Below, in pieces: positions 7,308 through 13,844 of a DNA stretch of 16,111 nt; position 1 is the stretch's first letter, and each line of letters starts with the position of its first letter. The stretch lies in the NCBI GenBank assembly GCA_937951895.1, contig CALFER010000010.1, forward strand, positions 1-16,111, written 5' to 3'. Made by a program: the position numbers and the translations under genes. Source of the DNA: an uncultured bacterium (GTDB lineage Bacteria; CSSED10-310; CALFER01). Below the pieces are notes generated by a model, which did not search any database, was not told the DNA's origin, and saw nothing but the letters and a program-made list of their open reading frames with translations.

Positions 7308-8545
7308 CCGACCCTGTCCATCCAATCTCGGAGGATCAGAGGCAGATACCATCGATTCCAGAATCGCGAATCGAACGCACGCGCCCGCTCGGCAGCGGCC
7401 GATTTCATCCCCGAGAGGCGCTCCGGTTCTTTTGACAGTTGAAGAATCGCGTGAACCCAGGCGTCCGGATCATGGGCATCAATCAGCATGCCGCACGAGG
7501 TATCGACGATTTCCGGGATCGGGCCGGTCGGGCTGACGAGCACCGCCAGTCCCGCCGCAAAAGCCTCGATGATAATGCCGGGATATCCTTCATTATGCCA
7601 GCGAGTCGGCAGAATCAGAAGATCATACTCAGGGAGACGCCGCCGCAACTCGGTGGAGTCGAGGCAACCGAAGTAGCGGATATTATCGGGAAGTCGTGCG
7701 CTGACTCCTCTCCATTCGATTTCATATGCGCTGCCCGGTTTTCCGAACATGTCCAGTGTGACGCCCGAGCCGGCCAGACGCGAAAAGGCCGCGATCGCTG
7801 TCTCAATCCCCTTTTCCGGTTTGATCTCGGATGCAAACACGCATCGCAACGGTCGATTCAGTTCTTTGTCGCTCGCAACCGCTGTTCGATCCCGTGGAAC
7901 CACAGACCGATTCGTGGGATACCAGACGATCTCGGAACCGCCGAATCGATCCCGGAAAAAGGACGTGAGTTCGCGGGTCTGCAGGAGAATGAGATTGCGT
8001 TTGAAGACAACAGAAGCCGAGAGTCGGAACAGGAACCCTCCGGTTTCGAAGGCGCGATGAAGTTCCCCCCCGAATACCCGTACGATCAGCTTTTTCCCCG
8101 AAAGCCAGGTGAGGATGCTGAGCCATGCACCCATCAGCATAGCCCGTCTGTTCGAGGCATTGAAGAAGATCAGATCGACCGACCCAATCGCTCCGATGAT
8201 CCGGACCATCAGCCTGATCAGCCGGCGAAACGCCGTCATTTTACCGATCCCGGCATCCGCCTCTGTGTTAAGGCATTTGTGGATGTACAGTGCGGGCACG
8301 GCGGAAAGATCCCGGGCCAGTTCATCGAAGGAAACGGTTGTGCCTCCGAACGGCGGGGGCATCGGTCCGACCAGGAGAACGGATAGCGGTGTTTCGATTG
8401 TACCGGGAAGTTGCGGTCCGCCCGGAACGAGTGTCTCGATCGGGTGCTTGTTCAGGAAGCAAAGAACGCTGTCGATGTCAGTCGGAAGGGGATCGGTTGC
8501 GAGGGATTTCATGGTGGGAAGGCCGCTTTTCAATGGACCGGCCAT
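7304..8545 (-). CDS. Glycosyltransferase family 4 (GT-B)
   Basis: A 413-residue GT-B enzyme, second glycosyltransferase of the operon. The acceptor domain begins at LSVLLVGPMPPPFGGTTVSF (54-73), with the glycine-rich loop. The donor domain begins near RCVFASEIKPEKGIETAI (234-251). The EX7E signature of GT4 is seen in EGYPGIIIEAFAAGL (319-333; E319 and E327). Before the catalytic fold lies an extension of about 50 residues (proline- and leucine-rich) with no recognised motif. The start is unsure. ATG 8545 and ATG 8512 both lack a good ribosome binding site. A TTG at 8533 would form a TTGA overlap with the stop of the upstream gene, the pattern seen elsewhere in this operon. All choices remove or keep only part of the N-terminal extension. 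Confidence 0.9.
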   Translation of the reverse strand: MAGPLKSGLPTMKSLATDPLPTDIDSVLCFLNKHPIETLVPGGPQLPGTIETPLSVLLVGPMPPPFGGTTVSFDELARDLSAVPALYIHKCLNTEADAGIGKMTAFRRLIRLMVRIIGAIGSVDLIFFNASNRRAMLMGAWLSILTWLSGKKLIVRVFGGELHRAFETGGFLFRLSASVVFKRNLILLQTRELTSFFRDRFGGSEIVWYPTNRSVVPRDRTAVASDKELNRPLRCVFASEIKPEKGIETAIAAFSRLAGSGVTLDMFGKPGSAYEIEWRGVSARLPDNIRYFGCLDSTELRRRLPEYDLLILPTRWHNEGYPGIIIEAFAAGLAVLVSPTGPIPEIVDTSCGMLIDAHDPDAWVHAILQLSKEPERLSGMKSAAAERARAFDSRFWNRWYLPLILRDWMDRVG

Positions 8546-10263
8546 TGTGGTTGTGGATCTGTGTGCATCGATTCGGATGCCCGGATTGTGTCAGGGATGT
8601 CAGACGAGATACTGAACCGACCGAAGTTTCTCAGAAAGAGTTCGATCAACGCGAGTCGTCGGATGAGCAGATCGGAAGAAACGCCCATCCCTTTTCTGAA
8701 AACTGCCCGGTGTGTTTTCTCCAGTAACCGCAGCGACTGCCCGACGCAATACACGTTCGAGGCCATGCGTCGGATTGAGGGAAGAATGCGTTCGGGGGCA
8801 GGATCACGACTGAATGGCTTGTGTACTTTACTCATGTATTCATCACGTGCTTCGTCCAGCCTGCGGGAATGAAAAAATGTCCCGAATTCAGTGGACCGGA
8901 CAGAGGAAAAGGAGACGAGATCCCTGAAAAAATCATGTGCGGCACCGGGTTTCGTAAAGGCGGTATTCCAATCGATCAAACTGTTTGCGGACGCTTTCGG
9001 GAATTGCATCAATCGCGGGAGAAACTTCCGGAGCATCTCAACGAGTATTTTTTTATCGACACGCGACTGAGGCGGGAGTGTCTCGAAAACCTCGATAGCA
9101 GGCAGAAACAGCATCGGTCGTCTGGGGGACACCATGGGTTCCCGGAAGTAAGCGGCTGCATTGAGCCAACGCGCGATGCGGATTCGGAGTCCGAGATAAT
9201 CCTGGAGGTCTTTCGGTTTATCATCCGGGCAGCTCTCGACGACCCGCGCAATCATACGCCGCAACTCCTCCCCCACTTCGGGCATTCTGGACGGATCGAT
9301 CAGCGATTCCATTCCTCGAGGCAGCCCCTGACGAGGAATGCCCATAACCGTTTCGATCGCATCTTCTCTCGAGAGCGGCAGTCCGGCGGTTCCGAGCAAC
9401 TGATCGCCGATAAAAACGGTTCGTTCGACTGGACCGGCCTGATAGAGGAATTCAGGACCAGCCGCGAAGTTGCCGAGATTGTCGGATGCGAGTTCCGACA
9501 CATGGATCCATCGAGTGGCTTCAGCCGCGAATGTCTCCGGGCCATACCGCACGAATCGCCATGGCACACCACTGGATTCGGCCATCTGTCGGGCAATATC
9601 CGGGTCCGAGAGCAAGATGGCGTCATCGATTCCCCATGTGACGGAATCCAGTGAAACAGAACGGTTGTCCGAGTATAAACCGAGCACCACACGTGAATCA
9701 AAACCGCCGGTCAACATCAGGTGCGCGCGTCCCGGACAATCCGAGACAGCCGCCGAGTGGCATCTCCGGAGAGCATCAAACAAAGCGCTTGCAGCATCGC
9801 GCGGGTGAATCTGCGGCCGTTTCGAGAACGACAGGTTCCAGTAACGATGGGTATCGAGATGTCCCGAATCGAGATCGATCTCGAGGATCTGCGCCGGTTC
9901 CATGAGCGAAATGCCGTTCAGGAGTGTCTGAGAGCCGATCGCGTGTCCCAGGCATAGAAAGCTGAAAGCGGCCGGGATGTCCAGAGATGGTTCGCGGCCA
10001 GACATGGCCAGGAGGGCTTTCGCCTCGGGTGCGACCATCGTGACAGCGCCATCTCTCATGTAGTGCATGGGAATCGTTGCCATTCGATCGTTGACGACGT
10101 ACAGACGTCGCTTCGGTTCGTCGAGCACAACCGCCGAAAAACATCCATCAAGATCTGCCATGCAGTCGATACCCTGCTCGATATAGGGGTCGATCAGCTT
10201 CTGACCGGTGCATGGTTCGACTTGATTCCGGAGCCGGTACGCGAACCCAAGGACGAGGTGTCT
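8530..10263 (-). pseudogene. Asparagine-synthetase-like gene lacking its 5' end
   Basis: The asparagine synthase family couples a glutaminase (class II amidotransferase) domain to an ATP-pyrophosphatase domain. From ATG 10161 there are 543 codons. The tail of the amidotransferase domain is present (DLDGCFSAVV, then VVNDRMATIPMHY), followed by RYWNLSF (106-112), the PP-loop LTGGFDSRVVLG (150-161, family SGGxDS) and FIGDQLLGTAG (250-260). The family-like frame continues upstream of that ATG for 34 codons (including PYIEQGIDCM) without a start codon, to a TAG at 10264-10266. The first 60-90 residues, with the Cys2 nucleophile, are absent. No segment resembling MCGIAG occurs upstream on this strand. 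This fits a gene cut at its 5' end, though translation from ATG 10161 of a synthetase-only protein is possible. AsnB-like proteins in such clusters often amidate sugars or uronates. Confidence 0.8.
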
Positions 10264-10277
10264 CTATACCCTCCGGA
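10227..10277. repeat. Interrupted inverted repeat spanning the glycan/phage junction
   Basis: TCCGGAG at 10227-10233 pairs exactly with CTCCGGA at 10271-10277. Just inside, GGTA (10236-10239) pairs with TACC (10267-10270), leaving a 2-nt bulge on one side. The left arm lies in the asnB-like coding frame and the right arm beyond its stop. It might be a recombination or attachment structure or chance; the arms are short. Confidence 0.35.
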
Positions 10278-10379
10278 TGCTTGATTTTATTGGATTCCGT
10301 GAAAACCACCTTCGTCAGAAACGTCAGCAAAACCCCATAGCCTAAAATGTCACCCGTAGCAGAATGGTAGCTGGTTATT

Positions 10380-10402
10380 CCTGCGGGGCAGGCAAAATTT
10401 TT
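10380..10402 (+). terminator. Weak terminator-like hairpin
   Basis: CCTGC (10380-10384) and GCAGG (10388-10392) form a 5-bp stem with a GGG loop, followed after CAAAA by TTTTT. The T tract is not adjacent to the stem, which makes an intrinsic terminator doubtful. A competing pairing of GCAGAAT (about 10359-10365) with ATTCCTGC overlaps the 5' arm. Confidence 0.2.
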
Positions 10403-10403
10403 A

Positions 10404-10450
10404 TTTTACACTTTTACACAGTTTAAACAGTTTTACACAGTTTTACGCGG
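10404..10450 (+). repeat. Five tandem ~10-bp TTTTACACAG-like repeats
   Basis: Successive units are TTTTACAC (10404-10411), TTTTACACAG (10412-10421), TTTAAACAG (10422-10430), TTTTACACAG (10431-10440) and TTTTACGCGG (10441-10450), followed by TTACA. The period of about 10 bp places each unit on the same face of the helix. Iterated short sites of this kind can bind a regulator, a replication or recombination protein, or act as a curved upstream element. No function is shown. Confidence 0.7.
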
Positions 10451-10476
10451 TTACATTTTTTTCCGATCGAACCGAA

Positions 10477-10501
10477 ATTGAGAACTGACGATGTTCTCAA
10501 T
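10477..10501. promoter_or_regulatory. Operator-like perfect inverted repeat
   Basis: ATTGAGAAC (10477-10485) and GTTCTCAAT (10493-10501) are exact reverse complements around a 7-bp spacer. The 25-bp size and perfect symmetry fit a binding site for a dimeric HTH repressor of the CI/LexA kind. It lies about 100 bp upstream of the methyltransferase, on the phage side of the junction. No cognate regulator gene is in the window. Confidence 0.5.
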
Positions 10502-10516
10502 CGCTGTGAGACGGAG

Positions 10517-10606
10517 ATGATCGACCATGTAACGCCTTTCTTCCTTGTTGAATCACCCGGGGTGGCCTTGCCTCCACCCTGGGTGAACGTTATGGAGGCC
10601 ACTTGA
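10517..10606 (+). CDS. Possible 29-residue leader ORF coupled to the methyltransferase
   Basis: ATG 10517 opens 29 codons ending in TGA at 10604-10606, which overlaps the TTG start of the methyltransferase as TTGA. GTGAG and GGAG motifs precede the ATG. The frame is open further upstream to about 10427, so it could instead be the tail of a longer or degraded ORF. The peptide is proline-rich near its end (ALPPPWVNV). I recognise no family. The overlap suggests translational coupling, but the ORF may be chance. Confidence 0.35.
   Translation: MIDHVTPFFLVESPGVALPPPWVNVMEAT
10553..10586. promoter_or_regulatory. Twin CACCC-N-GGGTG palindromes forming a 13-bp hairpin upstream of the methyltransferase
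   Basis: CACCCGGGGTG (10554-10564) and CACCCTGGGTG (10575-10585) are each palindromic, with centres 10559 and 10580 exactly 21 bp apart. Together, 10553-10565 and 10574-10586 can pair as a 13-bp stem (one G-U) with an 8-nt loop, ending 7 nt before the GGAGG of the methyltransferase. No T tract follows, so it is not a terminator. Two operator half-turn sites for a regulator, or an RNA hairpin controlling translation, are both possible. Confidence 0.55.
10594..10598 (+). promoter_or_regulatory. Ribosome binding site for the methyltransferase TTG start
   Basis: GGAGG lies 4 nt before TTG 10603. The ATG at 10592 inside it leads to a stop after three more codons in another frame, so TTG is the only sensible start for the complete ParB domain. 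Confidence 0.6.
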
Positions 10607-11928
10607 ACGCCCAGACCGAACTGAAAATCGTACTTCGAAATATCGATGACCTGATCTGCGCTGAATACAACCCTCGGAAGCTCTCGGATGATCAGTTCGA
10701 GCAGATCAAATCGAGCATCCAGAGGTTCGGTCTCGTCGATCCGATCATCGTCAACGTGCATCCCGATCGGAAAGACATCATCGTCGGTGGCCACCAGCGC
10801 GTGAAAGTCGCCAAGTCGCTCGGTTATACCGAAATCCCCTGCGTGGAAGTCGTTCTCACTCCAGAGCGTGAACGGGAGCTCAACATCCGACTCAACAAAG
10901 CGACCGGTGAGTGGGATTGGGACCTCCTGAAGCAGCATTTCAATGAAGAAGAGCTTTCCGGATACGGTTTCTCAACCGATGAACTCAATTTCACTTTCGA
11001 TGAAACCGTCACCGATGGTCTCACAGATCCCGAAGACGTCCCGGAACCTCCGGATGAAGCGATCACGAAACCGGGCGACATTTGGATCCTGGGCGACCAT
11101 CGCCTGATGTGTGGAGATTCCTCCTCCCCTGCTGACCTCGATAAACTCCTCGCCGGCGTCGTGATTGATCTGGTCAATATGGACCCGCCATACAACGTGA
11201 AGGTCGAGCCGAGATCGAACAACGCGTGTGCCGCAGGCCTCTCCGATGGTTTTGGAACACACCAGAACCACCATCAGCAGATGGATGAAGCGATTCATGG
11301 AAAACGGAAGGCCACGCATACGAAACTCCGGCCGAAGGATCGACCACTCAAGAATGACTTTGTCCCGCCGGAAGAGTTCGACAAGATGCTGGCCGCATGG
11401 TTTGGGAACGCCTCGCGTGTTCTGAAGCCTGGCGGCTCGTTCTATATCTGGGGTGGCTACGCCAATCTCGGAAACTATCCGAAACCGCTGAAGGACGCAG
11501 GACTCTACTTCTCGCAGGCGATCGTCTGGGACAAGCAGCATCCTGTCCTGACTCGGAAGGACTTTCTCGGCAGTTTCGAACTCGCTTTTTACGGTTGGAA
11601 GGAAGGGGCAGGACACCAGTTCTTCGGACCCACCAACGCGACCGATCTCTGGCACGTCAAAAAGGTTCCTCCCCAGCATATGGTGCACCTCACCGAGAAA
11701 CCGGCTGAACTCGCGGTCCTGGCCATCCAGTATTCATCGAAAACTGGAGAGAACGTTCTCGATCTCTTCGGAGGTTCCGGATCAACCCTCATCGGCTGCG
11801 AACAGACCGGCCGCCACGCATTCCTGATGGAGCTCGACCCGCTTTACTGCGACGTCATTGTTCAGAGGTGGGTCAATTTCACCGGTCGTGAAGCGGTGCA
11901 CATTAAGGGTGCACAAAATGGCGGCTAA
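10603..11928 (+). CDS. ParB-domain DNA adenine methyltransferase (beta class), phage-type
   Basis: A 441-residue fusion of a ParB/sulfiredoxin-like N-terminal domain and a DNA N6-adenine or N4-cytosine methyltransferase. The ParB part (about 8-100) shows NPRKLSDDQFEQIKSSIQ (23-40), GLVDPIIVN (43-51) and GGHQRVKVAKSLG (62-74). The methyltransferase part has GDHRLMCGDS (164-173), DPPYNV (194-199, motif IV), HLTEKPAEL (362-370) and VLDLFGGSGSTLIG (385-398, motif I, AdoMet binding). Motif IV before motif I is the beta-class order. About 50 residues rich in N, H, K and R lie between DPPYNV and the next conserved block (LKNDFVPPEEFD), a probable specificity or added segment. Such genes are frequent next to phage terminases and may protect or mark DNA for packaging. 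Target sequence unknown. It overlaps the next gene by 11 nt. Confidence 0.92.
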   Translation: MNAQTELKIVLRNIDDLICAEYNPRKLSDDQFEQIKSSIQRFGLVDPIIVNVHPDRKDIIVGGHQRVKVAKSLGYTEIPCVEVVLTPERERELNIRLNKATGEWDWDLLKQHFNEEELSGYGFSTDELNFTFDETVTDGLTDPEDVPEPPDEAITKPGDIWILGDHRLMCGDSSSPADLDKLLAGVVIDLVNMDPPYNVKVEPRSNNACAAGLSDGFGTHQNHHQQMDEAIHGKRKATHTKLRPKDRPLKNDFVPPEEFDKMLAAWFGNASRVLKPGGSFYIWGGYANLGNYPKPLKDAGLYFSQAIVWDKQHPVLTRKDFLGSFELAFYGWKEGAGHQFFGPTNATDLWHVKKVPPQHMVHLTEKPAELAVLAIQYSSKTGENVLDLFGGSGSTLIGCEQTGRHAFLMELDPLYCDVIVQRWVNFTGREAVHIKGAQNGG

Positions 11929-12454
11929 TCGATCTAGCCAGAAGAGGGCATACCAGCGACGTCAAGTCGCGAATATGTATCTCGCTGGACGGTCGCAACT
12001 CGATATCGCCACCGAACTCAACATCAGTCGATCAACAGTGTCACGCGACCTGAAATGGTTGACGGAACAGTGGCTTACTGAATCCAGAGTGGATTTCGAC
12101 GAAGCCCGTGCCCGGGAGCTCGCCCGCATCAACCGACTCGAACTCGAGTATTGGGACGCCTGGCAGAAGTCCTGCGAGGACTACAAAGAGCAGGAGATCC
12201 AGAGCAGCGAGAAACCCGACTCGAAGGTGCTGGTGAAGGTCGCCAAGACTCAGAAGCAGAATGGCGAGCCGAGGTTTTTAGACGGAGTCCAGTGGTGCAT
12301 TGAACAGAGATGCAAACTGCTCGGTCTTCATCACAAAGAGCGATTGGCTGTTGAGCTGACCGGTGAGAATGGTGGACCGATCAAATCTCAGCATGCAGAA
12401 GTCCACATCTATCTTCCAGACAATGGGCGGCGAGATGAACAGAGAGATAATTGA
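11918..12454 (+). CDS. HTH protein, probable terminase small subunit
   Basis: 178 residues from ATG 11918, with AAGGG 8 nt upstream; an upstream in-frame ATG at 11858 lies within the methyltransferase. Residues 12-48 form a clear helix-turn-helix (RRQVANMYLAGRSQLDIATE, then SRSTVSRDLKWL). The middle part is charged and helical (about 55-115), and a C-terminal segment CIEQRCKLLGLHHKERLAVE (127-146) leads to a short acidic/polar tail. Small terminases recognise the packaging start on phage DNA with an N-terminal HTH and oligomerise through a helical core, which fits this layout. The position directly before the large terminase, with a 20-nt overlap, is the main support. A separate transcriptional regulator is the alternative. 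Confidence 0.65.
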   Translation: MAANRSSQKRAYQRRQVANMYLAGRSQLDIATELNISRSTVSRDLKWLTEQWLTESRVDFDEARARELARINRLELEYWDAWQKSCEDYKEQEIQSSEKPDSKVLVKVAKTQKQNGEPRFLDGVQWCIEQRCKLLGLHHKERLAVELTGENGGPIKSQHAEVHIYLPDNGRRDEQRDN

Positions 12455-13844
12455 AATCCGCCCACAGAAAGGCCCCCAGGAGCAGTTTCTCTCGACACCT
12501 GCTGATGTGTGCATCTACGGAGGCGCAGCGGGTGGCGGCAAGACGTATGCGATCCTCCTGGAGTGCATTCGCCATCATAAAAATCCTGGATTCGGTGCTG
12601 TTGTCTTCCGAAGAACGACGACTCAGATAAACAACGTTGGAGGCCTCTGGGATACTGCATGCAAACTGTTCAGACCTATTGGCGCTCGGATGCTGGAAAG
12701 TCCCCAGTTCTCTGCAAAGTTTTCTTCTGGTGCTCGGGTGGTCATGACTCACATCCAGCACGAGAAGAATGTTCAGGATTTCCAGGGAGCACAGATACCG
12801 CTCGTCTGTTACGACGAGTTGACGCACTTCGAGAAACGGATGTTCACCTACATGCTCTCGCGGTCGCGAACAACATGTGGAGTGAAGCCCTATATCCGAG
12901 CGACCACGAACCCAACACCTCCGGATGACCCAATCGGTGGTTGGATTCACAAATGGATCGGCTGGTACATCGACGATGAAGGATGGGCGATTCCGGAACG
13001 TTCAGGGAAGATTCGATGGTTCGTCGTCATCGAGGAAGACCCAGTATTCGCAGATACAGCAGAAGAGCTGAAAGAGCGATTCCCATCTGCGATTCCCAAG
13101 ACGTTCACCTTCATTCTGTCCAGACTGAAGGACAATCAAGTTCTCCTTCAGCAGAACCCTGAATACCTGGCAAACCTGCTGGCGCAACCGAAAGTTGACC
13201 GTTTACGGTTGTATGGTGATGAAGAAAAGGGCGGGAACTGGCTCGTCAGACCGACCGCTGGGCTCGTCATCAATCGGTACTGGCTGAAGATCGTTCCAGC
13301 AATCGAAACGATCCCTGGAGCGATCGAGTGCAGGTTCTTCGACTTCGCCGGGACATCTCCAGCAAAGGCGAAGCAGAAGAAACGAGATCCGGACTATACG
13401 GCTTCCCTGCTAATGCGAAAGACCGGTGGAAGATTCGCTGTTCTCGATGTCACAAACGACCGAATCGCACCATCCCAGCAGGACAACTGGTTCAAAAACA
13501 TCGTAGCCCAAGACGCACGCAGGGCAGCGCAAAACGGCATCGAGTATATGTGCCGATTCGAGATTGAACCCGGTTCTGCAGCGCAGAGGGAAGCGGCCAG
13601 GTTGATCGGTCTCGTCGCTGGTGTTGATGTAGCCGGCGTTCCATCAACGAAAGACAAACTCACTCGCATTAAACCATTCAGCGCGCAAGCAGAGGCCGGG
13701 AATGTCGATGTCCTCGACACGGTCCAGGAGGCCTACTTCGCGCAGCTCCATGCATTCCCGGATGGTGCTCATGACGACATGGTCGACACAACAAGCGGGG
13801 CATTCAATGAACTCTGCGATGAGTTTGTTCTGAGGGTCGGATGA
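12435..13844 (+). CDS. Phage terminase large subunit
   Basis: The packaging motor: it cuts concatemeric DNA and drives it into the prohead using ATP. The 469 residues are within the family range. The ATPase domain shows Walker A GGAAGGGKT (29-37), FRRTTTQ (58-64), Walker B LVCYDE (123-128; D127, E128) and the coupling motif ATTNP (156-160). The nuclease domain shows FFDFAGTS (301-308; D303) and AHDDMVD (445-451; D447/D448), the usual acidic metal ligands of the RNase H-like fold. A lysine-rich stretch follows D303 (AKAKQKKRDPDYT). I chose ATG 12435, where the homologous sequence begins. In-frame ATGs at 12423 and 12363 lie within the small-terminase gene and have no better ribosome site. It ends in an ATGA shared with the portal gene. 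Confidence 0.95.
   Translation: MNREIIEIRPQKGPQEQFLSTPADVCIYGGAAGGGKTYAILLECIRHHKNPGFGAVVFRRTTTQINNVGGLWDTACKLFRPIGARMLESPQFSAKFSSGARVVMTHIQHEKNVQDFQGAQIPLVCYDELTHFEKRMFTYMLSRSRTTCGVKPYIRATTNPTPPDDPIGGWIHKWIGWYIDDEGWAIPERSGKIRWFVVIEEDPVFADTAEELKERFPSAIPKTFTFILSRLKDNQVLLQQNPEYLANLLAQPKVDRLRLYGDEEKGGNWLVRPTAGLVINRYWLKIVPAIETIPGAIECRFFDFAGTSPAKAKQKKRDPDYTASLLMRKTGGRFAVLDVTNDRIAPSQQDNWFKNIVAQDARRAAQNGIEYMCRFEIEPGSAAQREAARLIGLVAGVDVAGVPSTKDKLTRIKPFSAQAEAGNVDVLDTVQEAYFAQLHAFPDGAHDDMVDTTSGAFNELCDEFVLRVG

Larger units (their letters stand above)
10264..10516. other. AT-rich junction and control region without a clear gene
   Basis: Between the broken asnB-like gene and the phage operon there is no ORF with coding character on either strand. 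The region holds a 5-bp hairpin, a run of about 10-bp T-rich repeats and a 9-bp inverted repeat, each listed separately. I found no convincing -10/-35 pair for the phage operon, although one must lie here or the transcript must come from elsewhere. Confidence 0.6.

Noticed and set aside
10161..10163. Treating ATG 10161 as the true start of a complete short AsnB-like protein
   Set aside because: The codons directly upstream (including PYIEQGIDC) continue the amidotransferase domain in frame, and the nucleophile-bearing part is absent, so the ATG is most likely internal.
10148..10330. A 60-codon minus-strand ORF across the junction, considered as the missing N-terminus of the asnB-like gene
   Set aside because: It is in a different frame, lacks an MCG start and runs out of frame over sequence that clearly encodes the amidotransferase tail in the other frame.
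10345..10400. A tRNA-like string (GTAGCAGAATGGTAGC resembling a D arm, then a 5-bp hairpin)
   Set aside because: The hairpin has a 3-nt loop, not a 7-nt anticodon loop. No T arm, acceptor pairing or CCA end follows within the right distance. A tRNA remnant cannot be excluded but is not supported.
10423..10938. A 171-codon minus-strand ORF across the repeats and the start of the methyltransferase
   Set aside because: It is antisense to the ParB domain, shows no family features and has no supporting ribosome site. It is also not the missing part of the asnB-like gene.
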